Of a stretch of DNA of 64,000 nt, positions 36,681-45,783 are shown one piece after another. This DNA comes from Flammeovirga yaeyamensis (GTDB taxonomy: Bacteria > Bacteroidota > Bacteroidia > Cytophagales > Flammeovirgaceae). The stretch lies in contig NZ_CP076132.1 in assembly GCF_018736045.1 (NCBI RefSeq), positions 2,527,501 to 2,591,500 of the forward strand. The letters run 5' to 3'. Made by a program: the position numbers and the translations under genes. The notes beneath the pieces were generated by a model. It saw only the letters and a program-made list of their open reading frames with translations, searched no databases and was not told where the DNA came from. Position 1 is the first letter of the stretch. Every line of letters starts with the position of its first letter.

Positions 36681-38246
36681 TTAAGGGTTGTATTTTAGAA
36701 GCGAATCAGGTCCAATAGGGAAATCAAAGATTAACCATATAGCCATTAACGTTACCCAAACCAATAAAAATGCAACGGAATAAGGTAACATTGTGGCGAT
36801 TACGGTTCCGATACCCGCTTTTTTATCATATCGTTGAATAAAAGCAACAATTAATGCGAAGTAGGACATCATTGGTGAAATAATGTTTGTTACACTATCA
36901 CCAATTCTGTAAGCCACCTGAGTTAATTCAGGAGAAATTCCCAATAACATAAACATAGGAATGAAAACAGGTGCCATTAAAGTCCATTTGGCAGATGCAC
37001 TCCCCATCACAAGATTGATCAGCGCAGCTAATAAAATGAAAGAAATTAATAAAGGAATTTCATGCAAACCTAAAGCTTTTAAGAATTCAGCTCCCTTTAT
37101 TGCAGAGATTAAACCAATGTTAGTCCATTTGAAATAAGCTACAAATTGAGCTGCAAAGAATACCAATACAATATATGAACTCATCGTTTTCATTGATTCA
37201 CCCATACCTTTCATAATATCTGAATCATTTTTAAATGTTCCAGACCCTTTACCATATGCTATACCACAAATTGCTGCAATAATAAAAATCCAAGAAACAA
37301 TACCTTTCATTAAGGCTGATTCAAAAATACTAGTCACTTTAGTGCCTTTGGCAATATCTTCAGGAGTTAGAGGTCTTCTTAAAAATCCATCATCAGGAAT
37401 AATTCCAATTAAGATGATTGTAATGATAACGACTGCTGCAATACCAGCATAGATTAATCCCTTTCTTTCTTCTTTCGTAAGTGCATGCATTTCTTCAGCG
37501 ACTTCATCACCTTTGTATTCACCTAATCGAGGAATGACAATTTTCTCTGTAACGAAAGTACCAGCTATACCAATAAAGAATGTAGACACAAACATGAAAT
37601 AGTAATTACATGCCGGATTAATAAGATAAGACGGTTCAATAATCTGTGCTGCTTCTTGAGAGATACTTTGTAATAAAGGATCAATGGTGCCCAATAATAA
37701 GTTGGCAGAATATCCGCCAGAGACACCTGCGAATGCTGCAGCTAAACCAGCAATGGGGTGTTTTCCAAAAGCAAGAAAGATAACAGCAGATAATGGTACT
37801 AATAGCACATAGCCAACTTCACTAGCGGTATTTGATAGCACACCCGCAAATACAACGACAAAAGTGATGATTTTTTTAGGCGACTTTAAAACCATCAATC
37901 TGATGATAGTTCCAATAAGTCCACTTCCCTCAGCAATACCAATACCTAGCATAGCTACTAATACAACCCCTAATGGAGCGAAATCAGTAAAGTTCTTTAC
38001 CAATTTGGTAAGGATTAAATATATACCATCTTGAGAAAGTAGGTTGACTACTGTAATCATTTCATCTTTTCCAGGATGTTTAACACTAAGATCCATTAGG
38101 GAAAATACCCATGATAAAATGACGATAGCAAAAGCAAAACCTGCAAAAAGTGTTGCAGGATGGGGTAGAGCATTACCCACCTTTTCAATAAAACTTAAAA
38201 ATTTATCGATAGGGTTCTTCTTAACTGAATTGTTTGTTGTGCTCAT
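36681..38246 (-). CDS. AbgT family transporter
   Basis: A 521-residue inner-membrane protein with about 11-13 helices of the AbgT family, which includes E. coli p-aminobenzoyl-glutamate permease and MtrF-type antimetabolite exporters. Typical blocks are [10 protein letters not shown] near the N-terminus, [14 protein letters not shown], and the C-terminal [17 protein letters not shown] and [18 protein letters not shown]. No abgA/abgB peptidase genes are adjacent, so folate-breakdown-product uptake is not supported by context and an efflux role is as likely. Single gene with its own terminator. Confidence 0.93.
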   Translation of the reverse strand: MSTTNNSVKKNPIDKFLSFIEKVGNALPHPATLFAGFAFAIVILSWVFSLMDLSVKHPGKDEMITVVNLLSQDGIYLILTKLVKNFTDFAPLGVVLVAMLGIGIAEGSGLIGTIIRLMVLKSPKKIITFVVVFAGVLSNTASEVGYVLLVPLSAVIFLAFGKHPIAGLAAAFAGVSGGYSANLLLGTIDPLLQSISQEAAQIIEPSYLINPACNYYFMFVSTFFIGIAGTFVTEKIVIPRLGEYKGDEVAEEMHALTKEERKGLIYAGIAAVVIITIILIGIIPDDGFLRRPLTPEDIAKGTKVTSIFESALMKGIVSWIFIIAAICGIAYGKGSGTFKNDSDIMKGMGESMKTMSSYIVLVFFAAQFVAYFKWTNIGLISAIKGAEFLKALGLHEIPLLISFILLAALINLVMGSASAKWTLMAPVFIPMFMLLGISPELTQVAYRIGDSVTNIISPMMSYFALIVAFIQRYDKKAGIGTVIATMLPYSVAFLLVWVTLMAIWLIFDFPIGPDSLLKYNP

Positions 38247-38647
38247 TTAGATAGATAAGATGTAATAAATTCATTTGTGGAGTTGCCTCCAAAAGTGATG
38301 CAATTTAAATAAACCTCAAAAGACTGACAAAAGTACTTTGAAAGATTAATATTTATTGTAGTATTCAAGATACTTTGACTTATTCTACTTTTATAAGTGA
38401 TGAAGATGAATTGTTATAGGATGATAATTTGAAATTGGAGTAGGTTAAAAATTCTAGAAGTTAAAAACATTAAGACTTAAAATATTTTATACTTTTTGAT
38501 GTTGATAATCAGATTGATTGATTTATTATGGATAGGAAAACTAATCTTCTGATTGATACTTGATTTTAAAAATAAAGTGTTGAAAATATTTATTTTCGAT
38601 TTGCTTTTTTTAATTTGACATTGATTTAATGAACTACATACCTATAT
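38247..38647. other. Intergenic region
   Basis: A 401-base gap between divergent transporter genes. A CAAAAGTA at 38328-38335 could be the -7 box of the abgT-type gene, but the nearest -33 candidate is too far. No other structure was seen. Confidence 0.4.
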
Positions 38648-40882
38648 ATGGGATCTAACTTAGATAAAACACAACAGCAGGGATTTGGTACTGCACCAGT
38701 TTTTTTTACTTCAATTAGTACAATATTAGGAGCGATTTTATTTTTAAGATTCGGCTACGCAGTATCTAATTTAGGATTGCTTTCTACTTTTTCAATGGTA
38801 TTAGTAGGGCACTTGGTCACAATACCGACGGCTATGGCAATTTCAGAAATTGCAACTAACCAAAAAGTACAAGGTGGAGGAGTGTATTATATTATTTCTC
38901 GTTCTTTTGGAATTACCATAGGAGGCTCAATTGGTATCTCCTTATATCTTTCTCAAGCAATCAGTACAGCATTTTATATTATAGCTTTCGCAGAAGCTTT
39001 CAGACCATTATTTCCTTTATTAGAACAATATGGAATTGTAGATCTTAATTTACGTTGGATCACAATTCCAATGACAATAGGTCTAATTGGTTTGGTTATG
39101 TATAAAGGTGCTGATTTAGGAATGAAGACACTATATATAGTTGTAGCTATATTATTCATTTCACTTTTATCCTTCTTTATTGGAACAACAGAGTTTTCTC
39201 AAAACTTAGATAAAATAAATTGGAGCGGACATATAGAGGGTGGAGATAACTTCTTTAAGGTACTCGCCATTTGTTTCCCTGCATTTACCGGAATTGCAGC
39301 AGGAGTGGGGTTGTCTGGCGATTTGAAATCTCCAGAAAAATCGATTCCAATTGGTACCATGCTGGCAGGTGTTTTTGGAATGGTCATCTATTTATTAGTG
39401 GCTTATAAATTATCTGTTTCTGCCTCATTAGAAGATTTAGCTGAGAATACACTAATCATGACAGATATTTCTTTTTGGGGTCCATTAATTCCAATTGGAT
39501 TAGCTGCAGCAGCATTATCGTCGGCAATTGGTTCAATATTAGTTGCTCCAAGAACTTTACAGGCAATCGCAGAAGATCAGGTACTTCCGAATGGATATGT
39601 CAACAAATGGTTGTCGAAAATTCAAAAGGGATCAAACGAGCCGGTAAACTCATCATTAATTACCTCAATTATTACTCTTATTTTTGTATTAATCGGAGAT
39701 ATTGATGTAGTAGCACAAATTATCACTATGTTCTTCATGGTAACGTATGGTGCCATTTGTTTGATTAGTTTTTTAGAACATTTTGCTTCAGATCCAGCTT
39801 ACCGTCCAGTATTCAAATCAAGACCAATTATTTCTTTGGTGGGTGCTTTAATGTGTGGGTACTTAATGTTTAAGATTTCTGCTACATACACATTTATTGC
39901 CTTGATCTTTATGGCATTATTGTATCAAATGGTCCGTCAGTTTACACCGAATAAGGAAGGGTTAAAGGCCATTTTCCAAGGTGTGATTTTCCAATTGAGT
40001 AGGCAATTCCAAATTTTCCTTCAGAAAACTGAAAAAGACGATGTCGAAGATCACTGGAGACCGGCTGTAGTTTGTGTGAGTAGAAATACTTTCAAAAGGT
40101 TCTCTGCCTTTAACCTTGTGAGATGGATTGCCCATAAATATGGTTTTGCCACTTACATTCACCTTATTGATGGTTACTTATCAAAAGAGACCAATAAAAA
40201 TGCAGAAAAAGACCTACAACGTCTAATTAAGATTTCTGAAGCATCAAAAAGTAAGGTGTATTTAGATACAATGATTAGTCCTTCGATGACATCAGTAATT
40301 GCCCAAGTGATTCAGTTACCTTCAGTAGCAGGTAAGGATAATAACATGTTGATGTTTGAGTTTTCGAAAAAGGATCCTGATGATGGATTAAAACAACTTA
40401 TCGATAACTTCAAATTGATGTCGGTAACCGGTAATGATATTTGTGTATTAGGTTCAGATGAAAGAAACTTTGGTGTAAAAACTGAAATTCACATATGGTT
40501 GACTCCTAAAGATCTAGAAAATGCTAACTTGATGATCTTACTAGGTTTTATTATTATTGGACATCCGGAGTGGAAAAAAGCCAAAATTACGTTGTTGGCA
40601 TGCTTCCCTGAACCAGAATTAGAAGAAAGAAGATCTCAAATTTTAGATTTGATTAAAACAGGTCGTTTACCAATTTCTAAAAACAATGTTCGACTTCTTA
40701 CTAGGGCGGATGATATGGATATGAAAACAATGATCAACCAAGAATCTAGAGATGCCGATTTGACTATCATTGGGATTCGACTAGAAGCAGCTAAGAAAAT
40801 TAATGAACAAGTTTTCTATGGTTATGATGATATTGGTGATGTGTTATTTATCCATACAGCAAAAAGGAAAGATATTTCATAA
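38648..40882 (+). CDS. Amino acid permease-fold transporter, cation-chloride cotransporter (SLC12)-like
   Basis: A 744-residue protein. Residues about 15-460 form the APC-fold membrane domain with about 12 helices; the opening GTAPVFFTSISTILGAILFLRFGYAV and GGGVYYIISRSFG resemble the SLC12 Na-K-Cl cotransporter branch rather than amino-acid permeases. The C-terminal 285 residues are a soluble domain with two Rossmann/UspA-like parts (PAVVCVSRNTFKRFSAF; DLTIIGIRLEAAKK), as in SLC12 C-termini. Likely ion/chloride cotransport across the inner membrane. A DUF4262 gene follows 17 bases later. Exact ions cannot be inferred. Confidence 0.88.
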   Translation: MGSNLDKTQQQGFGTAPVFFTSISTILGAILFLRFGYAVSNLGLLSTFSMVLVGHLVTIPTAMAISEIATNQKVQGGGVYYIISRSFGITIGGSIGISLYLSQAISTAFYIIAFAEAFRPLFPLLEQYGIVDLNLRWITIPMTIGLIGLVMYKGADLGMKTLYIVVAILFISLLSFFIGTTEFSQNLDKINWSGHIEGGDNFFKVLAICFPAFTGIAAGVGLSGDLKSPEKSIPIGTMLAGVFGMVIYLLVAYKLSVSASLEDLAENTLIMTDISFWGPLIPIGLAAAALSSAIGSILVAPRTLQAIAEDQVLPNGYVNKWLSKIQKGSNEPVNSSLITSIITLIFVLIGDIDVVAQIITMFFMVTYGAICLISFLEHFASDPAYRPVFKSRPIISLVGALMCGYLMFKISATYTFIALIFMALLYQMVRQFTPNKEGLKAIFQGVIFQLSRQFQIFLQKTEKDDVEDHWRPAVVCVSRNTFKRFSAFNLVRWIAHKYGFATYIHLIDGYLSKETNKNAEKDLQRLIKISEASKSKVYLDTMISPSMTSVIAQVIQLPSVAGKDNNMLMFEFSKKDPDDGLKQLIDNFKLMSVTGNDICVLGSDERNFGVKTEIHIWLTPKDLENANLMILLGFIIIGHPEWKKAKITLLACFPEPELEERRSQILDLIKTGRLPISKNNVRLLTRADDMDMKTMINQESRDADLTIIGIRLEAAKKINEQVFYGYDDIGDVLFIHTAKRKDIS

Positions 40883-40899
40883 CTTGAAAGTATTTATAG

Positions 40900-41637
40900 A
40901 TGTTACCATTAGAAACAGAAAATTTGATAAAAACCAATATTGAGGAACATGGGTTTCATATTGGTATGATAGAAGGGGATAAATATTTACCTTCCTATGC
41001 GTTTTCTATTGGTTTATATAAATCTTTTCAACATCCAGAAATTATTGTTTTTGGATTGCCAAATGAGGTGATGCAAAACCTACTGACCAATGTATGTCAA
41101 GCAATAAAGGACGGGAGGAAATATGAAGCGAATGTGATAAATACAGAAGTTATCAATAATTTCCCTGTTCAATTTATAGACGTAGATCAAGCGTACTATT
41201 CGGATTATTTGGAATACATTTCTTGGTTTTATAATCAAAAGAATGATTTTAAAGCTTATCAAATGGTTTGGACTGATAAAGGAGGATTTTTTCCATGGGA
41301 ATCATCATTTAATAATCAATGGAAATTCAATCAGCCACTATTAGATAGAAATACAGACTTTAAATTCTATGAAGAAAGGTCTCAATCAGTTTATACAACA
41401 AAAAATACGCTTGAAGGCAATCCTATTCTATGGGTATATCATACTCATGAAGGTGATTGGGAATTTCATAGTGAAGAACATCCAGATTTTGATAATGCAA
41501 AAGTATTAAGTTTTGATGAAATCATTAAATTAGACCCTAGTCTGAATCAGTTGTTCCAACTAAATTATGGTCAGTCAGCCATAAGAAAATCGGTGGATGA
41601 CGATTGGGAAATCTCCGATTATGAGGAAGAAGAGTAG
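40900..41637 (+). CDS. DUF4262 domain-containing protein
   Basis: A 245-residue soluble protein. The first half has the DUF4262 hallmarks: HGFHIGMIEG, AFSIGLYKSFQHPEIIVFGLP and a DVDQAYYSDYLEY segment. The second half (WVYHTHEGDWEFHSEEHPD) resembles a repeated C-terminal block of the same family. DUF4262 is uncharacterised and often lies near toxin or immunity genes. Here it follows the transporter gene by 17 bases and is probably in the same transcript. Function unknown. Confidence 0.85.
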   Translation: MLPLETENLIKTNIEEHGFHIGMIEGDKYLPSYAFSIGLYKSFQHPEIIVFGLPNEVMQNLLTNVCQAIKDGRKYEANVINTEVINNFPVQFIDVDQAYYSDYLEYISWFYNQKNDFKAYQMVWTDKGGFFPWESSFNNQWKFNQPLLDRNTDFKFYEERSQSVYTTKNTLEGNPILWVYHTHEGDWEFHSEEHPDFDNAKVLSFDEIIKLDPSLNQLFQLNYGQSAIRKSVDDDWEISDYEEEE

Positions 41638-41728
41638 AATAACTTGAGTTATTGTCCTAGACTTACCAAAATATTATCTATATTAGATATACAACCAAAC
41701 TTTTTTATAAACACACATAAATACTATC

Positions 41729-42895
41729 ATGACTTACTATTATCGCCTTGGGAAAATTCCGCCTAAGAGGCACACGCAATTCCGTAACGACTCAGGAGAG
41801 TTGTATCATGAGGAATTAGTGAGTTCACTTGGCTTTTCTGGAGTGTACTCCAACATCTATCACAAAAATCCTCCTACAAATGTCAAAAAGGTTGGTCCTT
41901 CAACACCTTATTCCTATAAAATACTAAAGGATTATGGTTTAAAAATGACCCACCTTAAAACAAGTGGAATAAATTATACAGGAAATGATTTTCTTGAGAG
42001 TCGAGTACCTTTAATGGTGAACTCATCTTGTATAATTTCTATTTGTTATCCAGATCAATTCTCTATGCCTTACATCTTTAAAAATGCTGATGGTGATGAG
42101 ATGATTTATGTATATGAAGGGCAGGGGAATCTAAACTCTCAATTTGGTAAACTGCCTTTTAAAAAGGGTGACTACATTGTTATACCAAGAACGACAATGT
42201 ATCAAATAGAAGTGGAAGGAGAGATCAAGCCTAAGTTTTTAATTGTTGAATCAAAAGCACCAATTGAAACAGTTGGAAGATATAGAAATGAATTAGGGCA
42301 ACTGTTAGAACATTCTCCTTATTGTGAAAGAGATTTACATCCTCCAATAGAAATTAATGATTATTCTGATCATAAAGGTGATGTAGAGATGAAGATTAAA
42401 AAGGGAGATGCTTTACATCAATATTTTTATGGATACCATCCATTTGATATTGTTGGTTGGGATGGTTTCTTGTATCCTTACACTTTCTCGATATATGATT
42501 TTGAACCAATAACAGGTAGAATTCATCAGCCGCCTCCAGTGCATCAAACATTTCAAGCAAGAGGAGCATTTGTCGTTTGTAGCTTTGTACCGAGATTATT
42601 TGATTATCACCCTTTAAGTATCCCGGCACCATACAATCATTCAAACATAGATTCCGATGAAGTATTATTTTATACGGAAGGAGAGTTTATGAGCAGAAAA
42701 GGTATAGATACAGGTTCGTTTACTTTGCATCCTGGAGGAATTCCTCATGGACCCCATCCAGGAACAATGGAAAAAAGTATAGGAAAAAAAGAAACAAAAG
42801 AATATGCTGTAATGGTAGATACTTTTGCTCCATTGCATCTGACTGAAAATTGCTTGCCTTATTTAGATGAGGAGTATCCTTATTCTTGGCAGTAA
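41729..42895 (+). CDS. hmgA: Homogentisate 1,2-dioxygenase
   Basis: A 388-residue cupin-fold Fe(II) dioxygenase that opens the ring of homogentisate to maleylacetoacetate in tyrosine/phenylalanine breakdown. N-terminal typing: MTYYYRLGKIPPKRHTQFR. The iron-binding regions are PYNHSNIDSDEV and LHPGGIPHGPHPGTMEKS, matching the PHGP block of known enzymes. In human HGD the His and Glu ligands in the first region are six apart; here the acid at +6 is Asp and the Glu is at +7. The other pathway genes (hppD, fahA, maiA) are not nearby. Single gene with its own terminator. Confidence 0.9.
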   Translation: MTYYYRLGKIPPKRHTQFRNDSGELYHEELVSSLGFSGVYSNIYHKNPPTNVKKVGPSTPYSYKILKDYGLKMTHLKTSGINYTGNDFLESRVPLMVNSSCIISICYPDQFSMPYIFKNADGDEMIYVYEGQGNLNSQFGKLPFKKGDYIVIPRTTMYQIEVEGEIKPKFLIVESKAPIETVGRYRNELGQLLEHSPYCERDLHPPIEINDYSDHKGDVEMKIKKGDALHQYFYGYHPFDIVGWDGFLYPYTFSIYDFEPITGRIHQPPPVHQTFQARGAFVVCSFVPRLFDYHPLSIPAPYNHSNIDSDEVLFYTEGEFMSRKGIDTGSFTLHPGGIPHGPHPGTMEKSIGKKETKEYAVMVDTFAPLHLTENCLPYLDEEYPYSWQ

Positions 42896-42902
42896 AGACA
42901 TA

Positions 42903-42930
42903 AAAAAGAGGGATCAAAGTCCCTCTTTTT
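42903..42930. terminator. Intrinsic terminator
   Basis: GAGGGA (42908-42913) pairs with TCCCTC (42920-42925), flanked by A- and T-runs that extend the stem; between the convergent hmgA and HNH genes. Confidence 0.8.
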
Positions 42931-42947
42931 CATAAAAACCAAATTCA

Positions 42948-43853
42948 TTAATCGTACTCTTCTTCTTTTTTAGAATATTGAGTTATTGCTGAAAGATCAT
43001 TTTCGTTGATATAATTATATAAACGAGTATAACCAATATTCAACAAACGACTAATTTTTGCGATACTCTTTCCTTCTTCAAGGTATTTGTGAATCAGATC
43101 TTTTTTACGTTGAGCAATCTCCTTTCTATGCGATTGACCCATTTTTCTAATTCTATCCAATTGAAGAGGTCTTTGTTCAAGCAAACGTGTAGATTTGTCT
43201 GCTTGTGTTTCCCAGAACAAGTTGATTTTATTGAGGTTTTTATAATCCCAGTCTCTATAGGCCAACTTATGTGCTTTGGAAGGTTTTAGTTTGCCCATAT
43301 CCCGAAGAATAATTTCAGCTATGGCTAAAGATTTCCATTTACCATCTTCATTTACACGAATAAATAAACAAGATCCATTATCAGAGATTCTGTGGTATTT
43401 ATTCTTGTACATGAAATAGTCGTGCCCATCTTGTGGCTTTTCACTTGTCTTTTTTGATGCTTTGCAGCTCTTTACGAACTTCTCAGAATAGTCAGGAATA
43501 TATTTTCTTTTAGTTGCAAATCTAGTTTTTAGGGTACACCATTCAAGGTTTTCAACGTTGTTGTTAGATTTATCTCCATCTTTATGGATGACAATTTCGT
43601 TTTCCTCTTTGGGTTTATCTAGAAATAGTTCAGCTACTAAACGATGTACATAGTATGATTTCTTTTTATCATTAACCTTACAGTCTATAGATAAATATCC
43701 ACCACCAATGTCTCGTCCTTTAATTATTTCTCCTTTCTGAGATCGAGCGTATGATTTGACTTTTCCTTGGTTACTGATTTCATATTTTTTATCAGTAAAA
43801 GGCAGTTCCATCCAAATTTCTTCTGTCACTTTTTCAGGCGAAGTTTTACTCAT
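42948..43853 (-). CDS. NUMOD4/HNH endonuclease-like protein with C-terminal helix-turn-helix
   Basis: A 301-residue protein resembling free-standing phage HNH homing endonucleases. The NUMOD4 motif is at the start (IWMELPFTDKKYEISNQG), then the HNH core with YYVHRLVAELFL, IHKDGDKSNNNVENLEWCT, including the conserved H, N and N. A basic linker leads to a C-terminal helix-turn-helix (EEGKSIAKISRLLNIGYTRLYNYI) like those that read DNA. No intron or phage genes surround it. It may be a mobile nuclease or a domesticated DNA-binding protein. Transcribed with or near DUF4924. Confidence 0.82.
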   Translation of the reverse strand: MSKTSPEKVTEEIWMELPFTDKKYEISNQGKVKSYARSQKGEIIKGRDIGGGYLSIDCKVNDKKKSYYVHRLVAELFLDKPKEENEIVIHKDGDKSNNNVENLEWCTLKTRFATKRKYIPDYSEKFVKSCKASKKTSEKPQDGHDYFMYKNKYHRISDNGSCLFIRVNEDGKWKSLAIAEIILRDMGKLKPSKAHKLAYRDWDYKNLNKINLFWETQADKSTRLLEQRPLQLDRIRKMGQSHRKEIAQRKKDLIHKYLEEGKSIAKISRLLNIGYTRLYNYINENDLSAITQYSKKEEEYD

Positions 43854-43927
43854 AATTAATGTTTTGATAAAGTGGTTAGTAAAATGAAGTTGATATTTTA
43901 CTAGAGAACGTCATATGATGTTAGTTT

Positions 43928-44455
43928 TTAGTTTTTATCTACTTCTTTGAATTTGTATGCTAGATAAGATAAGACATCACCGAACGAGTCAAGTATATTT
44001 TTGGTCGCATTATCAACTTTTTTTCCTCTAGTTCTAAGTAATAATAAACCAAATATTCCATTAATACAAATTTGAATTGGATTAGTAATCAATCCATCGG
44101 CAAATTTTAGATTTTCATCAATGTGAGGAGAAGCTTTTTTGTATACTTTTTGGTATTCTTCGTCTTCACTCAACAATTTGTGGTGTAGGGTCGTAATATT
44201 GTCAACTTCATCTTGGGCCCATGAACAATGTCCTTCTTTTGTTACCTCTTCTTTTTTCATAAGTTCAAGAAGGTCTTTGTGCCATTGAATTACTTCATCT
44301 CTTTCTTTATCGTTTAATTTAGTAATATGATTTACTACGTATTCTCTGATATCCTCAAAATTAAAATCGAAAGCTCTTAATAATTCCTCTGATTGATATA
44401 TGTAAATGATGTATTCACAGATATTCTGTTCCTTCTTTTGTTGAGCGATTAGCAT
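43928..44455 (-). CDS. DUF4924 family protein
   Basis: A 175-residue all-helical protein matching the Bacteroidota DUF4924 family: MLIAQQKKEQNICEYIIYI at the start, EVIQWHKDLLELMKKE and KEGHCSW in the middle, and the closing NGIFGLLLLRTRGKKVDNA and LSYLAYKFKE. The function is unknown and the family is usually one copy per genome. Predicted cytoplasmic, without signal or membrane helices. It sits between the HNH gene (74 bases on) and the S24 repressor terminator. A CAAATATA (TAnnTTTG on the minus strand) at 44494-44501 may be its -7 box. Confidence 0.85.
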   Translation of the reverse strand: MLIAQQKKEQNICEYIIYIYQSEELLRAFDFNFEDIREYVVNHITKLNDKERDEVIQWHKDLLELMKKEEVTKEGHCSWAQDEVDNITTLHHKLLSEDEEYQKVYKKASPHIDENLKFADGLITNPIQICINGIFGLLLLRTRGKKVDNATKNILDSFGDVLSYLAYKFKEVDKN

Positions 44456-44501
44456 TATTTTATTACAAAAAAGTAGTGATATAATATTTTATGCAAATAT
44501 A

Positions 44502-44539
44502 AAAAAGGGAATAGAAGTTACATGATCTATTCCCTTTTT
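44502..44539 (-). terminator. Intrinsic terminator of the XRE/S24 gene
   Basis: A 13-bp stem (44502-44514 with 44527-44539) with 12-nt loop; read leftwards it ends in a T-run, 17 bases past the repressor stop codon. Confidence 0.75.
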
Positions 44540-44555
44540 ATGGTTTATTTTTTTA

Positions 44556-45389
44556 TTATTTTTTCCTTTTCAAGCTAAGTACTTCTTGGTCCAGTCGCCA
44601 AATAGCTTCTTGCATGTCGTTTAATCCGTTATTTTGATCACTATCTGGGAAGTCTTTAGAAATATGAGCCACTAATTTCCACATTTCACTAATGTCATGA
44701 ACTTCTACCTCATAAGGTGAATATCTAAGGTTGGTAGACTTAAGGATATATGTATTATTCTTGTCTACATTATTGTACACCTTTTTCAAAACAAAACCTT
44801 CAGAACGGGTAGTAACAATACATACCTGTCCGTCTTTAACATTATTCCAATCATCAATATATTCACCAATGATAATCGTACCTTCTTCAAGTGGAGGCAT
44901 AGAGTCACCACTTATTTCAAAAGCTCTATACGTCTTTCCTTTCGGTAAGAATGGTAAACTATATTTATCTAATTTACTGATGAAATTAAGATCTGAATAT
45001 CCTGTTGCATAACCCGCTCTAGCACGTTCAGGAACCATTTCAATATTTTCATCACCGTTATCATTAGTGGTAATGGTTAAAATTCTGAGATTATCTCCTG
45101 AAATATGTTCTTTAGAGTTTTCCTTTTTCTCAATCTCTTTAGGATCAAGCTTTGTAAGATCTTCTTTTAATATTTGATCAATAGTAACATTAAAGAAGCT
45201 ACAAATTTTTTCTAATCGTGTGTAATTGGGTTCTGCTCGGCCATCCTCATAAGATGAAATAGCACTTCTTGATACTTGATCAGTTTCTGTGCTCAACTGA
45301 TCACCAAGGTCAGTTTGACTTAATTTACCATCTTTTTTTTGTCTGAGGTACCTTAAATTAGCACCAAATAATGAGGCGTTTTTCGACAT
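44556..45389 (-). CDS. XRE-family repressor with LexA/S24 peptidase domain
   Basis: A 277-residue protein. The N-terminal helix-turn-helix of the Cro/cI type (about 1-75) includes SAISSYEDGRAEPNYTRLEK. The C-terminal S24 domain is a self-cleaving LexA/CI-type protease: a likely cleavage site A125-G126 in ERARAGYATGY, catalytic S163 in SGDSM and K202 or K203 in GFVLKKVY. It probably represses target genes until a DNA-damage or other signal triggers self-cleavage. No phage genes lie nearby, so the targets are unclear. Possibly a phage-type remnant or a stable chromosomal regulator. Confidence 0.9.
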   Translation of the reverse strand: MSKNASLFGANLRYLRQKKDGKLSQTDLGDQLSTETDQVSRSAISSYEDGRAEPNYTRLEKICSFFNVTIDQILKEDLTKLDPKEIEKKENSKEHISGDNLRILTITTNDNGDENIEMVPERARAGYATGYSDLNFISKLDKYSLPFLPKGKTYRAFEISGDSMPPLEEGTIIIGEYIDDWNNVKDGQVCIVTTRSEGFVLKKVYNNVDKNNTYILKSTNLRYSPYEVEVHDISEMWKLVAHISKDFPDSDQNNGLNDMQEAIWRLDQEVLSLKRKK

Positions 45390-45783
45390 TTGGTATTTTT
45401 TTAACCTACGAATACTTAATTTTTTATCAATTTATGATTTTGAACAATTATTGCCAAATTATTAGACTAAAATTGTACTCTTACCCGGTATATTAACAAA
45501 TTGTGTCTATTTTTAGCATCAAGATAAAGGGATAAGTCAATTCATTGTTGGATATATACAATTACGAAATACAAATAAGTATTGATTATTGGTGTAAGGT
45601 GTTGGTATGTTGAAATATCAAAATATTTTTTATGATTTATAAAATCTTTCTTCTTAAATTGAAAATTATTAGAACAAGCTTTTGAAACTTTAATATAAAC
45701 TCTAAAAACTATCAATGAGCATCTCTAAGTCGTCATAAATTGTTCTTATAAATTATCAACTAATTAAAATTACTTCATTTTTT
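45390..45783. other. Intergenic region
   Basis: A 394-base AT-rich gap between the divergent repressor gene and sppA. It should hold both promoters and possibly the repressor's own operator, but no convincing -33/-7 pair or palindrome was found. Confidence 0.4.

Noticed and set aside
42948-45389. A prophage or integrative element spanning HNH, DUF4924 and S24 genes
   Set aside because: DUF4924 is a typical chromosomal family, and no integrase, attachment repeats or phage structural genes are present.
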